Origin: Chryseolinea soli | GTDB lineage: Bacteria > Bacteroidota > Bacteroidia > Cytophagales > Cyclobacteriaceae | Length of the DNA: 64,000 nucleotides | Assembly (NCBI RefSeq): GCF_003589925.1 | Contig: NZ_CP032382.1 | Coordinates: 4,340,001 to 4,404,000, forward strand | Direction of reading: 5' to 3' | In this document: piece after piece, positions 47,023 to 55,666 of the stretch | How positions within the stretch are numbered: the stretch's first letter is position 1 | How the letters are laid out: each line of letters opens with the position of its first letter | Made by a program: the position numbers and the translations under genes | The notes under the pieces: model-generated | Database searches by the model: none | Told to the model about the DNA's origin: nothing | What the model saw: the letters and a program-made list of their open reading frames with translations, nothing else

Positions 47023-47976
47023 TTATTCTAGGATATATTGTTCTGTGCTCCTTGACCCACCGCTGGCGACTCTTTTTGTTAGCTCGAGTTTTTGAACAAG
47101 GTCGCCCATTATCTTGTACCGATACGTCAAGGTGGATTCTATCGAAGGTGTACCATTGTCCGGTTTGTTTATTTTTTGATATGTGTCGGTTACGGCACCT
47201 TCTACGGTCTTGGTTAGTTTATCGGAGTCAATTTGTTGTTGCATAACCAGGTCATAGACGGCAACCCCATCGGGTGCACCGGTCTGTTCTTTCTTTAATG
47301 CCGTCGTTAAGGTTCCCGGCAGGGGTTCGCCATTTATGGGGTTGGGCATTTCAATGTCCTGTGTTTGTTTGCCCGGCACCCATTTGACGCCGTAGACCTG
47401 ATGAAGGGCTTGGACTTCCATTAAAAATGAATAGAGAATAAAATCATCCGAAAGAAATGCGGGAGCAAATTGTTTCAGAACGCCTTTAAAATCGGAAGAG
47501 ATCTTTGGGTCTTGTTGATACGCATTCAGGGCGCTTGAAATATATTCCTTCAACGCTGCTCCATTTTTTAGTCTTTTAAATGCGCCGGTCTCGTCTATGG
47601 TATAAACTATTTTTAATGATTTGAAGGCATACAGTTGGCGTGCAAAGCTGGCCACGGCATTGCCAACGATGTCTTTGGCGCGTGACTTTTTGAATTCCTG
47701 ATAATCTTTCGCGTTGGCAGAATATGTTAGCTCAATCAGGCTTTCCTTTGGCGTTACTTGTTTTACCTGTAACGTCACGTCGTAAACAAACGTAGTCGTT
47801 GCATAAAGCGTATCTCGTGTGTAGTCCGACTTTGACCGGGAGGACTTGAAATTGAGCTGCTCTCCTGATTTCCAAGGATGCAAAAACTGTATGGAATCTT
47901 GCGCCGTGGCCGCGTAGGACAGAGAGAGTAACAAGGCAACGAGGACGGGGCCTTTCAATTTCAAGGTAAGGAGCAT
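47023..47976 (-). CDS. Exported hypothetical protein
   Basis: A 317-residue protein with a signal peptide (ending YAATAQ). The rest is one alpha/beta domain of about 290 residues without a known motif; it looks like a lipid- or ligand-binding periplasmic protein (VYDVTLQVKQV, LTYRYKIMGDLVQKLELTKR). It is the last of five minus-strand genes from 50050 that may form a unit, although 57 bases separate it from the next one. It converges with the GloVer protein. Confidence 0.65.
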   Translation of the reverse strand: MLLTLKLKGPVLVALLLSLSYAATAQDSIQFLHPWKSGEQLNFKSSRSKSDYTRDTLYATTTFVYDVTLQVKQVTPKESLIELTYSANAKDYQEFKKSRAKDIVGNAVASFARQLYAFKSLKIVYTIDETGAFKRLKNGAALKEYISSALNAYQQDPKISSDFKGVLKQFAPAFLSDDFILYSFLMEVQALHQVYGVKWVPGKQTQDIEMPNPINGEPLPGTLTTALKKEQTGAPDGVAVYDLVMQQQIDSDKLTKTVEGAVTDTYQKINKPDNGTPSIESTLTYRYKIMGDLVQKLELTKRVASGGSRSTEQYILE

Positions 47977-48033
47977 GCTGAACAGGATAGAACTCGGGTA
48001 AAGTTAGAATAACCGCCCCGTTTCCCAAAACCG

Positions 48034-48501
48034 TTATAATGGATGCTCGGCATAGGTCAACGGCTTGCACCTTGATTTGCCGATGACATTCAATACCTGG
48101 TTGATGGTGTCAAATTCACCATCGATCACGGATAGTACTCTTAAAAAACTCTCTGGAGGGCCTTGGACAAGAATGGGATAAATGATGGCGGGCCCGTTCC
48201 AACTCCTGCTGTTGAGGTAGACGGCAAATTCCCGGGGAGATTCATCCGCTTTTTCGAACTTGATGTAAGTATTGTCTCCAGATTGAAAATCTGCGACCCG
48301 GAGCTGTTCACTCGATGGCGTGGCGACCATGAAGATCAAAAATGCTTGTTCGTCGCCTTTGGTTTCATTGAATGAAACCGTCAGTTTCATGTGAACCCGG
48401 TCCCTGCCTCTCTCTACGTCATCAATCGAGATGTCTCCACCTTTCGATTGGGCCAAGGCCGCCGACAGTGGGAAGAAGATAATCAAGATCATGGATCTCA
48501 T
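48034..48501 (-). CDS. Small exported protein, unknown
   Basis: The start at the ATG at 48501 (155 residues) gives a signal peptide (FPLSAALAQ) and lies one base after the stop of the coiled-coil gene. The mature domain is beta-rich (VHMKLTVSFNETKGDEQAFLIFMV). Its C-terminal segment has IGKSRCKPLTY with a single Cys. No family recognised. It is tightly packed with the coiled-coil gene, which supports a functional unit. Confidence 0.65.
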   Translation of the reverse strand: MRSMILIIFFPLSAALAQSKGGDISIDDVERGRDRVHMKLTVSFNETKGDEQAFLIFMVATPSSEQLRVADFQSGDNTYIKFEKADESPREFAVYLNSRSWNGPAIIYPILVQGPPESFLRVLSVIDGEFDTINQVLNVIGKSRCKPLTYAEHPL

Positions 48502-48502
48502 C

Positions 48503-48769
48503 TTAATTGGATTTAAGTGAAGCATAGTTGGTTTCATTTTCAGATATGACAATTTTAAGATTGGAATTTTTTTCCTGTAACTTTTTCATGCTTTCGGTTT
48601 GCTCTTTTAGCTTGTCTTCCAGCGTTTCGATTTTGACTTGATAGCTGTCAAGTTTGGATTGCACAAGTCTTTCGGCAATGGCATACATTGGCCAGGAGAG
48701 CACAATGATCAAGGCGACGGAGACCGGCCATTGTTTTTTGATCGTTTCGACGAGTTCATCCCAGCTCAT
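48503..48769 (-). CDS. Single-helix membrane protein with coiled coil
   Basis: 88 residues: a transmembrane helix at about residues 14-32 (VSVALIIVLSWPMYAIAE) followed by a coiled coil to the end with many Lys/Glu and heptad spacing. It overlaps the preceding gene by 4 bases, so the two are translationally coupled. Such proteins often anchor or space a complex at the membrane. Function unknown. Confidence 0.7.
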   Translation of the reverse strand: MSWDELVETIKKQWPVSVALIIVLSWPMYAIAERLVQSKLDSYQVKIETLEDKLKEQTESMKKLQEKNSNLKIVISENETNYASLKSN

Positions 48770-49173
48770 TGTCTTTCTTTAATTAAATAATCTACATCAA
48801 TTTTATCGGCGACCTCAGAGCATTTGGCTTTTACATCATCCAGCGTGGATGACTTTAAGAGGCTTGTCAGGTATTCGAATCGCTCCGGGCTTCCGTCTAT
48901 GGCCTTTGTCAAAACGACAAATACGGCTAGCTGGCTGATGACGTCGTCGTCTGTGACGGCAACGATGTTTGCGATAAGGACATACTTCGGGTTGACGGTA
49001 ACAATCTTGACTTTGGCTTTTGTCAGCAATTCGTTTTGCAAATTGCTCTGAACCTTGTTCTTTAGATCTTGGTCGGCACACTCGACTTTAATTTTGATCG
49101 GGATGTCCTGGCTGAACAAATTTATGAACAGGGTTAACAGCATGACGGTTAAGAGTAGGTGTGAGCGCTTCAT
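48766..49173 (-). CDS. Small exported protein, unknown
   Basis: The ATG at 49173 gives 135 residues with a signal peptide (LTLFINLFSQ). The mature domain has a KVECADQDLKNKVQSNLQNEL start and resembles a small alpha/beta periplasmic domain. It overlaps the coiled-coil gene by 4 bases. The upstream part of the frame (from 49266) overlaps the next gene and is not likely to be translated. Confidence 0.65.
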   Translation of the reverse strand: MKRSHLLLTVMLLTLFINLFSQDIPIKIKVECADQDLKNKVQSNLQNELLTKAKVKIVTVNPKYVLIANIVAVTDDDVISQLAVFVVLTKAIDGSPERFEYLTSLLKSSTLDDVKAKCSEVADKIDVDYLIKERQ

Positions 49174-49225
49174 ATAGTTAGGTTTCTTTTTTTGTCTTGT
49201 TGCGCGTGACTGCAAATTCTTTGTA

Positions 49226-50050
49226 TCAATCCAGACTAGCCGACCTCGACCGCCCGATTTCTGCACCCAACAGGGTCGATCGCAATTGTGAAAGTTGAGA
49301 CTCCATGATGGTCTTTCTTTTTACTTCGCCATTCATACTATCGGTCCATGAGATCTCGATGGGGATGAGCACGGTGCCGTACATCACGTTTGAACCCGAA
49401 ACGCTTGCCAAAACAACCTGTGCTTTCTCGCCCTCAGCATCTTTTCCATCCTGACCAACCAAGTCGGCCAATGTAACGGTGACGGTGTCCCACTTAACTT
49501 TTTTTGAGGGGATCTCATAATATGGAATAACGACCGACTTTGAGTTGTCTGTGAATTCTTGCCATCCCACCAGGGGATCGCGATGCGGCGACCGCTTTTG
49601 TAATGCTTTCAATTTGATGTTGCTGGCTTCGGAATAGCCGATATTTCGAATGATCAACGTAACCACCTGACGTGCCTTTAGCCCTTCGGCCGTGCGGGCG
49701 TCCCCGGTCATTAAATGGCTTCTGCTTTTCCATTGGGGGATGGTCTTTTCAAATTCTTGTACGAGTTCGGTGGTCGGGATCAAAATTGGAATTTTTGAGG
49801 TGACACCATTTTCGGAATACAATTGCGCAAAGGCTCGCGCCATGGGCAACTGAAATTCCAACATCAGGCGCGACGAGAGATCGTATGCCTTCTTGGAAAC
49901 GTCCATTTGCTTGTCGACCGCGTCCAGGTTTTTGAGGTTGGCTTCCAGGGCCTGTATTTTCCGTCCGCCTACATACACGGCGATGGAAATCATGATGCCG
50001 ACGATTGTCGAAACCAGTCCGACAATTTTTGTGGTGGTATCCAGTTTCAT
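49226..50050 (-). CDS. Membrane-anchored hypothetical protein
   Basis: The ATG at 50050 gives 274 residues: one N-terminal membrane helix (about 9-28, IVGLVSTIVGIMISIAVYVGG), a short coiled coil (about 30-60), then a beta-rich domain (VVTLIIRNIGYSEASNIKLKALQKR, VTVTLADLVGQDG). An Ig- or CARDB-like extracytoplasmic fold is possible. It is the first gene of a minus-strand set that includes two exported proteins and a coiled-coil membrane protein. Confidence 0.65.
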   Translation of the reverse strand: MKLDTTTKIVGLVSTIVGIMISIAVYVGGRKIQALEANLKNLDAVDKQMDVSKKAYDLSSRLMLEFQLPMARAFAQLYSENGVTSKIPILIPTTELVQEFEKTIPQWKSRSHLMTGDARTAEGLKARQVVTLIIRNIGYSEASNIKLKALQKRSPHRDPLVGWQEFTDNSKSVVIPYYEIPSKKVKWDTVTVTLADLVGQDGKDAEGEKAQVVLASVSGSNVMYGTVLIPIEISWTDSMNGEVKRKTIMESQLSQLRSTLLGAEIGRSRSASLD

Positions 50051-50423
50051 ATAACCAATTTTTAGAAGTGACATTGACAACGACGCCCCATTTCAGCCGA
50101 TAGGATTTCATCTTCGGCCCGTCTCAGCAAAACGCACACACGCGCTTTCCCTTAATGATAGGCCTCACGCTTTTCAGGGATCAGCACGAAACAGGTAAGG
50201 CCGTCTACACAAGACCTTCTTCAGCACATTGAAGATTTACAGCGGAATTCCAGGTGGGCTCTTTAACACGTGAAAATTCTGACAACTCAAGGAATCCATA
50301 GTTAAGATAGTGTTAAGCAGACAAAACTTCCAGTAGAACACAAAATTTTGTGCCCACCTTTTTTCAGGCGTTGCAACATTCATTTTAAAGCCAGAAGCCG
50401 GCCATGTATCTGCCCGCGAAGGG
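50051..50423. other. Gene-free interval with a 14-bp palindrome
   Basis: 373 bases before the membrane-protein set. No gene is seen. A perfect palindrome CACAAAATTTTGTG lies at 50339-50352 and may be an operator, but its distance of about 290 bases from the next start makes a role uncertain. Confidence 0.45.
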
Positions 50424-51239
50424 TTAATAACACGTGTAGTTCGTGTTGGCGAATTGTTTAAAAACCGGGTCGTAATAAAAAAAGGTATGGGACTGGCTGA
50501 TCAGGGTATCCGGCGTATAACCCATGTAATACTCAATGAGCACGGGCAAAGGGTAGATGTCTTCGGATGGTGGGTAGTAGTGGAACTGGCTGACGTTGTT
50601 CAAACTGGGCTCTGTTTCGAGGAGATAGATCTCCACGATCGTGAGTTCGGGCGAATACGCAAAGAATCTTTTTATCCGGTCGAACAAAAGATATTCGAAA
50701 ACGATCCTTTCGCGTGCATCGCCGGTCTTTTGATAGACCTTGTGAACGTTGTTGTCGTCACTGTATTCGTAGCGCGTGCGGCGTTGGAAGACGCCGTTCG
50801 ATCTGAAATCCATCTGCACCAACCGGCCGTCCGCGTCGTGCGTATAAATGGCCGAATCGCCGGTGGCTACGCCGTTTACCCGGCGCAGGCGCGTGACGGG
50901 TTTGCCAAGACTGCCATAAATAAAGGAAAAGCTTTCCTGTTCGACATTGTCCAGCAAGCGCGTGCATTGGCTAAGCTGGCCGCCCGCATACCCCATCACG
51001 TATTCCTGGTGCACAACGTCGTCGCTCCAGTATTGTAAAGCGGTTGGCCGGTGGTCGGCATCGTAGGTAAACACCAGGGAGTCGAAGAACTGGATCATGC
51101 TCGTGGGCAAGCAGTTTTTTTTGAAGGGCGCCTCGTCGCCGTGTTGGCAGCAAGCCAACGCCAGCACAATGGCCACGCCGGCGAAAGGGAACGCAGCGCG
51201 AACCACAAAACATTTGGCGATCAACGGACGGTCAGGCAT
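50424..51239 (-). CDS. Lipoprotein with YD-repeat-like strands
   Basis: The start at the ATG at 51239 gives 271 residues and a lipoprotein signal with Cys30 (LALACCQHG). The mature protein has repeated strand patterns of the type FTYDADHRPTALQYW, YTHDADGRLVQMDF and YEYSDDNNVHKVY, spaced like YD or DUF4595-type repeats of Bacteroidota lipoproteins. It is likely surface or periplasm located, function unknown. The in-frame extension upstream of 51239 is not supported. Confidence 0.7.
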   Translation of the reverse strand: MPDRPLIAKCFVVRAAFPFAGVAIVLALACCQHGDEAPFKKNCLPTSMIQFFDSLVFTYDADHRPTALQYWSDDVVHQEYVMGYAGGQLSQCTRLLDNVEQESFSFIYGSLGKPVTRLRRVNGVATGDSAIYTHDADGRLVQMDFRSNGVFQRRTRYEYSDDNNVHKVYQKTGDARERIVFEYLLFDRIKRFFAYSPELTIVEIYLLETEPSLNNVSQFHYYPPSEDIYPLPVLIEYYMGYTPDTLISQSHTFFYYDPVFKQFANTNYTCY

Positions 51240-51728
51240 ATGCAGTGAAACGGAAATCGCGCGACGGGTATTGCATGAACCATGGGTGAAAGTGATCCCC
51301 CATTCCTGAGAAATTTTTATCAAGATCCGTGAATACCTCGGGTGACGGTAAGAATTATCACAGTTTGCATACAATCAACCCACCTTAAACTCAAAACAAC
51401 GCACAAAACAAAAGCGCGCCACAGGAAAACTTCATCGAGCCTCGAACGATTTGGCGCGCAATAGGTGCGCTGTATCCAGGCGCAGCGCGGTGTGCGCCAT
51501 GACGGCGATGGGCTTCGATCTTCGTGGGCACGTGGCGCAGATGCTACACGTTTTTCGGATACACCGGGTTGCACCCGGTGTTATGCCGGGGAACCCGCTG
51601 GCGCGGGTTAGTGAGACTACGAGATCGCTCAGGCCATGGTTAGCAATTGGGTTGAGCACACTTGGGCAAGCGGTATAAAGCAACCGATCAATGCGTCGGG
51701 AGAATTTTCTTGAAACGCATCCCCTGCC
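51240..51728. other. Gene-free interval with a hairpin element
   Basis: 489 bases without a supported gene. It contains two adjacent hairpins: ACACCGGGT-TGC-ACCCGGTGT (51560-51580) and AACCCGC-TGGC-GCGGGTT (51592-51609). The second belongs to a dispersed element, described separately. Small frames here have no motif. Confidence 0.5.
51588..51620 (+). repeat. Dispersed hairpin element, copy 1
   Basis: GGGGAACCCGCTGGCGCGGG followed by TTAGTGAGACTAC closely matches copy 2 at 55635-55666. The core folds into a stem. It lies in an intergenic gap, as REP-like elements do. Confidence 0.6.
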
Positions 51729-52928
51729 TCAGAAATTAGGTTGATATGAATAGGTTTCGACGTCGTCAGAATTTTCCGGCGCGCCGGGCATCAGGCGTAA
51801 TTTTCCCTGCAGTACCTTGGTGAAGCCGATGCTGATTTTTCCAAATTTGCTCTCGTCAAGCTTGGGATATTTCGCGGCGATTTCGTCGGGAATGTTCAAT
51901 TTGGTGAGGGTGGTGCCGGCAGGGGCCGACACGCTCCACCACGTATATTCCAGCCCATCGCTGTAGCTCCAGGTGACACCATAGGTGGTGTAGTCTTGCG
52001 AAAAATCGAAGGCATAGTCGAGGAAATCCTTTTTGCTAATGGAAAAATTAAACGTCGGAATAGTGGGCGAAAGATTGAACGGGCCCGATTTGTAATACGA
52101 TACCGTTCCATTGGGTTTTGTATTATCGATGTACATTTGATAGGACGCAAACCCATCGATAAAACCGATCACCGGCGTGGCACCCGTTGAAAAATAGCTG
52201 TCGCTCATGAAGTATGATTTCCCGGCAGCGTTACGCGCCTTTACATAGCCTGAGCTAGTGCCCCCAAAATCGAGGAACAACTGATGGGGGTAGGGCATAA
52301 AGTCAGTTTGAAAATCCCGCGAAACAACATCACCGTCTTTCAGGCCTTTCACCCAATTGTAGACCGGAATGCCGGAACGATAGCCGGTCATCAACATATC
52401 CGACGGTGCACCGTAAAATGACAGATCCACCAACTCGCCGACGCCATTTGTAAAATCGGTCTCAGAACGTTCGCTTAAACTGGAGCCGTTTGTGAAATTA
52501 ACCTGGGTGCCATTCGTATTGGCGATCGTGAAATGTGCGGTTGCCTTAGGTCCGTTGTCAACGGTCGTGCTTCCAAAGTGCAAGGCCGTACCAACCGGGA
52601 TATCGGCATAGGTATTGAGGTTGGTATATTTATACGTCGAGGTAATGATCACGTCCTCGTAATACCGAAAGAGTGTGACATTCATTTTGTCTACGGCCTT
52701 CTCGCTGGTAAGGGTCACGGCTTCCCCGGCCGAATACGGCTTCACATCCAGCACCTCACCCGTTGCGTCAGTGGCAAAGATCCAGTGATCGCCCGTTTCA
52801 GTATAGTTTGCGTCTACTTGCAGGGATAAAATGGCTTTCGGACCGGTTACCTCGTCTTTTTGGCATCCGGAAAGAAAAATGCAAACGAGCAACACAAAAA
52901 GAGGGGCAGTGCTTTTTAAATAACGCAT
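51729..52928 (-). CDS. Lipoprotein of unknown function
   Basis: A 399-residue protein with a lipoprotein signal (Cys22 in LSGCQKDE). The mature part is beta-rich and aromatic, with segments such as SGIPVYNWVKGLKDGDVV and YGVTWSYSDGLEYTWWSVS. No family recognised, although the N-terminal layout (short linker then Ig-like beta domains) is typical of Bacteroidota surface lipoproteins. It stands alone between two intergenic gaps. Confidence 0.7.
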   Translation of the reverse strand: MRYLKSTAPLFVLLVCIFLSGCQKDEVTGPKAILSLQVDANYTETGDHWIFATDATGEVLDVKPYSAGEAVTLTSEKAVDKMNVTLFRYYEDVIITSTYKYTNLNTYADIPVGTALHFGSTTVDNGPKATAHFTIANTNGTQVNFTNGSSLSERSETDFTNGVGELVDLSFYGAPSDMLMTGYRSGIPVYNWVKGLKDGDVVSRDFQTDFMPYPHQLFLDFGGTSSGYVKARNAAGKSYFMSDSYFSTGATPVIGFIDGFASYQMYIDNTKPNGTVSYYKSGPFNLSPTIPTFNFSISKKDFLDYAFDFSQDYTTYGVTWSYSDGLEYTWWSVSAPAGTTLTKLNIPDEIAAKYPKLDESKFGKISIGFTKVLQGKLRLMPGAPENSDDVETYSYQPNF

Positions 52929-53006
52929 ATCTGTCAGTAAATAGTGAGCAAAGATAGCGGCCTAATACAATGCCGCAAAGCCGATGTACGATTTGGCCGC
53001 ATTAGC

Positions 53007-53051
53007 CACAAAAAAGAAACCCCAAGACCGGCACGCGTTCCGGCCCAGGGG
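53007..53051 (-). terminator. Rho-independent terminator of the fibronectin-type protein
   Basis: Read on the minus strand: a GC-rich stem (53040-53051 pairing with 53020-53031, CCCC..CCGG/CCGG..GGGG with one mismatch and two G-T pairs), an 8-base loop and a following T-rich run. It lies 25 bases beyond the stop of the gene at 53076. Confidence 0.7.
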
Positions 53052-53075
53052 CTCCTATCGGGAAATACAGTAAGC

Positions 53076-53699
53076 CTACGCCACAAACCGCAGCACCACA
53101 TCCGAATGCACCACCTCCGGATCCGACCCCGCCACCGCCACGCGGAAAGCATATTGCTTACCCAGTTCAAGGTTGTCGATCGTTTTCGTGCGGGTGGTGC
53201 TGTTGATCGTTTTCCATTGGCTTTCTTCCGTTACCGGGCTGGGTGCGTATTGGAACATGTAGAGCGTGGCGCTGGCCACTTTGCCGATGCTCATTTTCAC
53301 CGAACCCGGCAGGGTGGTGGGCGTCACCTGGAGGCCATCCGGTTTCTCCAGGCGTCCGGTCCTCGTCGGCTCCTTGCGGGCGTCGAAGCCGGTGCTGAGC
53401 AGCACGCTGAGGTCGTTGTTGCTTTTTGCATCTACTACATTGCCCAGATTGCGATAGGCCACGGCAAGCGCTGCGCGCAGTTCATTTTTGCGGGCTGTGT
53501 CTTCTTTCGAGCCCGTGCGCTGGGCGACCAACGCAGCCTGGAAGGCTTTGAAGGCAACGTCCAGCGCCTGAACCTCGGGGATGGGCGCAGGGAAGTTTAC
53601 ATTGTTGGCCATGTTTCTCAGGATGGACTGAATTTTTACTTCCAGCACCTCGTCATTCATCAGGCGCATGTTGAGCGCTACACGAACAATCTTTTTCAT
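53076..53699 (-). CDS. Fibronectin type III-domain protein
   Basis: A 207-residue protein without a signal peptide. The N-terminal ~110 residues are helical, with a Lys/Arg-rich segment (GSKEDTARKNELRAALAVAYRNLG). Residues about 115-207 look like one fibronectin type III domain (PDGLQVTPTTLPGSVKMSIGKV, ATLYMFQYAPSP, LELGKQYAFRVAVAG). I recall similar proteins in Cytophagales, often in several copies, with unknown function. A strong terminator follows. Confidence 0.7.
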   Translation of the reverse strand: MKKIVRVALNMRLMNDEVLEVKIQSILRNMANNVNFPAPIPEVQALDVAFKAFQAALVAQRTGSKEDTARKNELRAALAVAYRNLGNVVDAKSNNDLSVLLSTGFDARKEPTRTGRLEKPDGLQVTPTTLPGSVKMSIGKVASATLYMFQYAPSPVTEESQWKTINSTTRTKTIDNLELGKQYAFRVAVAGSDPEVVHSDVVLRFVA

Positions 53700-54222
53700 A
53701 AACAGTTTGGTTTAAAGATTTTGAAATGTTTATGCCAACGCCTTTGTCAATCGCCATGCCAGACGGTGCCAAAGCATGCCAAACCCTGTTTTAAAGCGAA
53801 AGCGCTTTCGATCACACGGCGTAAGATTTTAAAATGAAATTCACGGAGCCAACAACAGACTGCAAGGTCATTTCAGTGCTGCAAATGGAGGGCAGTTGCG
53901 AAAATCTAAAAAAACGATGGAGCCCTTTGATGCTGCCATCTGTGCCGTTGCCACATCTTTGTGTGCAGAGAAGAACGGACTTTGCTCAATTTGAAAAAAC
54001 GAACGACCATAAAGCATTTCTCAATAGACAATAGGAGAAAGAATAATGCTGATGGCAGGCATGACTGAAGTCATAGCAGGAACGATGTGTGCTGTTGCAC
54101 ATTCCCGAAAGTCAACAACCGCGAACAGGAAGACGATTGCAGGATGAAGGATTGTGAGCGCAAGGGGAAACAAAATAAGAGCATGCGCGAATGGGGCCAC
54201 GTTCTTTGGGGATTTTGCTGTC

Positions 54223-54390
54223 GGTAGAATGATTTCTACAAGAGGTTTCTGAAATGTTGCAATAGGTTTCAGGGATACTGCAACAGGTTTCGAGGGCATT
54301 GCAATATGTTTTGGGCGCCATGCAATAGTAGAAATGAATTATGCAATTCGTTTGGAGCATCCTGCAATGTGTTTCAGGTTGGTGGCAATA
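54223..54390. repeat. 21-bp tandem repeat array (7 units plus a degenerate one)
   Basis: Seven 21-base units start at 54244, 54265, 54286, 54307, 54328, 54349 and 54370. The consensus is about GGTTTCnGGGATnnTGCAATA, with TGCAAyA the best kept part. A degenerate eighth unit starts at 54223. No spacers occur, so this is a minisatellite, not a CRISPR. The minus-strand frame across it would give a 7-residue repeat, but no gene is supported. Confidence 0.75.
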
Positions 54391-54874
54391 TGAGAACGCG
54401 AAAGACGAATGTGAATGAGAGGAATTGAAATTGCAGAAATGAAAATGCGGATCGTCTTCTTCTTAAAGGCGACATGAAAAGTAGAAACTGTAACCGTTTT
54501 GTTGGCCGCAGCAACAAACAAAAGCAGGAGAGCAACGAGTATTAAACGCGCTGCAAGGTGAAACGGGATCAATACAATGGTAAAGCCGTTAAAGACAATT
54601 GTGAAAATATTTTTTCTCGCTGCAAAAATGTGGCAACGGCATGCAAACAAGCGGACGCTAGTCGGAGGAAGGAAGATGAAGGCAAGCAAAGCGTCGCGCT
54701 GCGCTGATAAAAATAATACGACTCGTTGCCTCTGTCCTCGCCGAATGTACTTCAAGATCATCGCGTGATGTAAGGATTAGACCGCATCCTTACCCGGGCA
54801 TAGCAAAAACAGCTATCGTAGAAAATATTTCAAAGCCCAACAACTTTCTTCCATGCCAAACGTTCCGCCCGTTT

Positions 54875-54925
54875 TGCCAACGATATTTCGTCGGTTCGTC
54901 GGCAAACGACGAAATATCGTTGGCA
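54875..54925. repeat. Perfect 19-bp inverted repeat with 13-base loop
   Basis: TGCCAACGATATTTCGTCG at 54875-54893 pairs perfectly with 54907-54925. No T-run follows on either side, so it is not a standard terminator. It could be a recombination or binding site, or a structured RNA. Confidence 0.75.
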
Positions 54926-55193
54926 CCACTGCAAGAATTTTGCAGCCGTGGGGCTCGGTAGGAAAGGATGAGACTATGTGGTCCTTGGAATTTGACTTGC
55001 GATCGATTGGACTGCAAATTTTTGCAGTGGTGAATACTATCTTTCTGTCGGGTCACTACAGAGGGTGCTTGAAAATTGGCCCGAAACATGTTGCCTGAAA
55101 ATTTAGATCGTTGGTTATGGAATCGCATTTGTGTGAACTACAATGCCCTTTTAATGAGGTCACTTGGAAACATAAGTTTTAACAAGACTAACC

Positions 55194-55544
55194 ATGAAAA
55201 CAAAGATCATATATTGGAAAGTACCGATCGATCCCGCGCGCGAGAGGATCCGTCTCAACGAGGTAGCCTGGTACTGTGAAGAAGACAGTGGCGAAGAGGA
55301 AGCGATGGAAGTTGCCGTGACGCGGCTAAGGAACCTTGATCGAGCCAAGTTCCGGGCTATGATAAAAACCATTACTTTTCGCGAAGTCCCCGCCGACTTC
55401 ACGCGCAAGAGAATCTACTTGAACGAAGTAGCCTGGTACTATGAGGACGACCCGCGCGGAAAAGAAGAGCTGGAAGCGATGCTCGCGATTTTAAAGAACA
55501 TTGATTTCTCCAAGCTCGAGGAAAAAAATAAGAAGGCGTCATAA
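55194..55544 (+). CDS. Small protein with two tandem copies of one domain
   Basis: A 116-residue protein built of two similar ~50-residue halves. Each has a version of (Y/F)(W/R)(K/E)VP followed by R-R/K-R-I-x-LNEVAWYxE(E/D)D and a helix ending with R/K-N-(L/I)D. Half 1 covers about residues 5-52 and half 2 about 58-108. The N-terminal K-rich start and the shared LNEVAWY motif are plain. I do not know the family. It lies just right of the repeat-rich interval and converges on the gene at 55663. Confidence 0.7.
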   Translation: MKTKIIYWKVPIDPARERIRLNEVAWYCEEDSGEEEAMEVAVTRLRNLDRAKFRAMIKTITFREVPADFTRKRIYLNEVAWYYEDDPRGKEELEAMLAILKNIDFSKLEEKNKKAS

Positions 55545-55601
55545 AGCCATTTGTCTGTCTTCTTCGTTGAAGGTGGACCACAAACGAACACCCACCTCCA
55601 T

Positions 55602-55666
55602 AACCCGCGTCAGCGGGTTCCCCATCATATGACAGGGGACCCGCTGACGCGGATTTGAGGAACTAC
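55602..55666 (+). repeat. Hairpin element, copy 2, with long inverted arms
   Basis: AACCCGCGTCAGCGGGTTCC (55602-55621, continuing to 55623) pairs with 55635-55655 with few mismatches. The right arm plus its flank (to 55666) matches the element at 51588-51620. It sits between converging genes and may also serve as a transcription stop. Confidence 0.65.

Larger units (their letters stand above)
53700..55193. other. Repeat-rich, gene-poor interval
   Basis: Nearly 1.5 kb without a convincing gene. Open frames on both strands overlap and their composition follows short repeats. It holds an array of 21-bp tandem repeats (54223-54390), a long perfect inverted repeat (54875-54925) and small TGCAA/TTGCA dyads at 54929-54945 and 55010-55027. 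Its composition differs from the flanking genes. Confidence 0.6.

Noticed and set aside
54223..54390. Possible CRISPR array
   Set aside because: The 21-base units are directly joined with no spacers and no cas genes are near.
54339..54761. A 140-residue hydrophobic minus-strand frame beside the 21-bp array
   Set aside because: Part of it is produced by the repeat array and no signal, topology or motif supports it; I treat it as non-coding.
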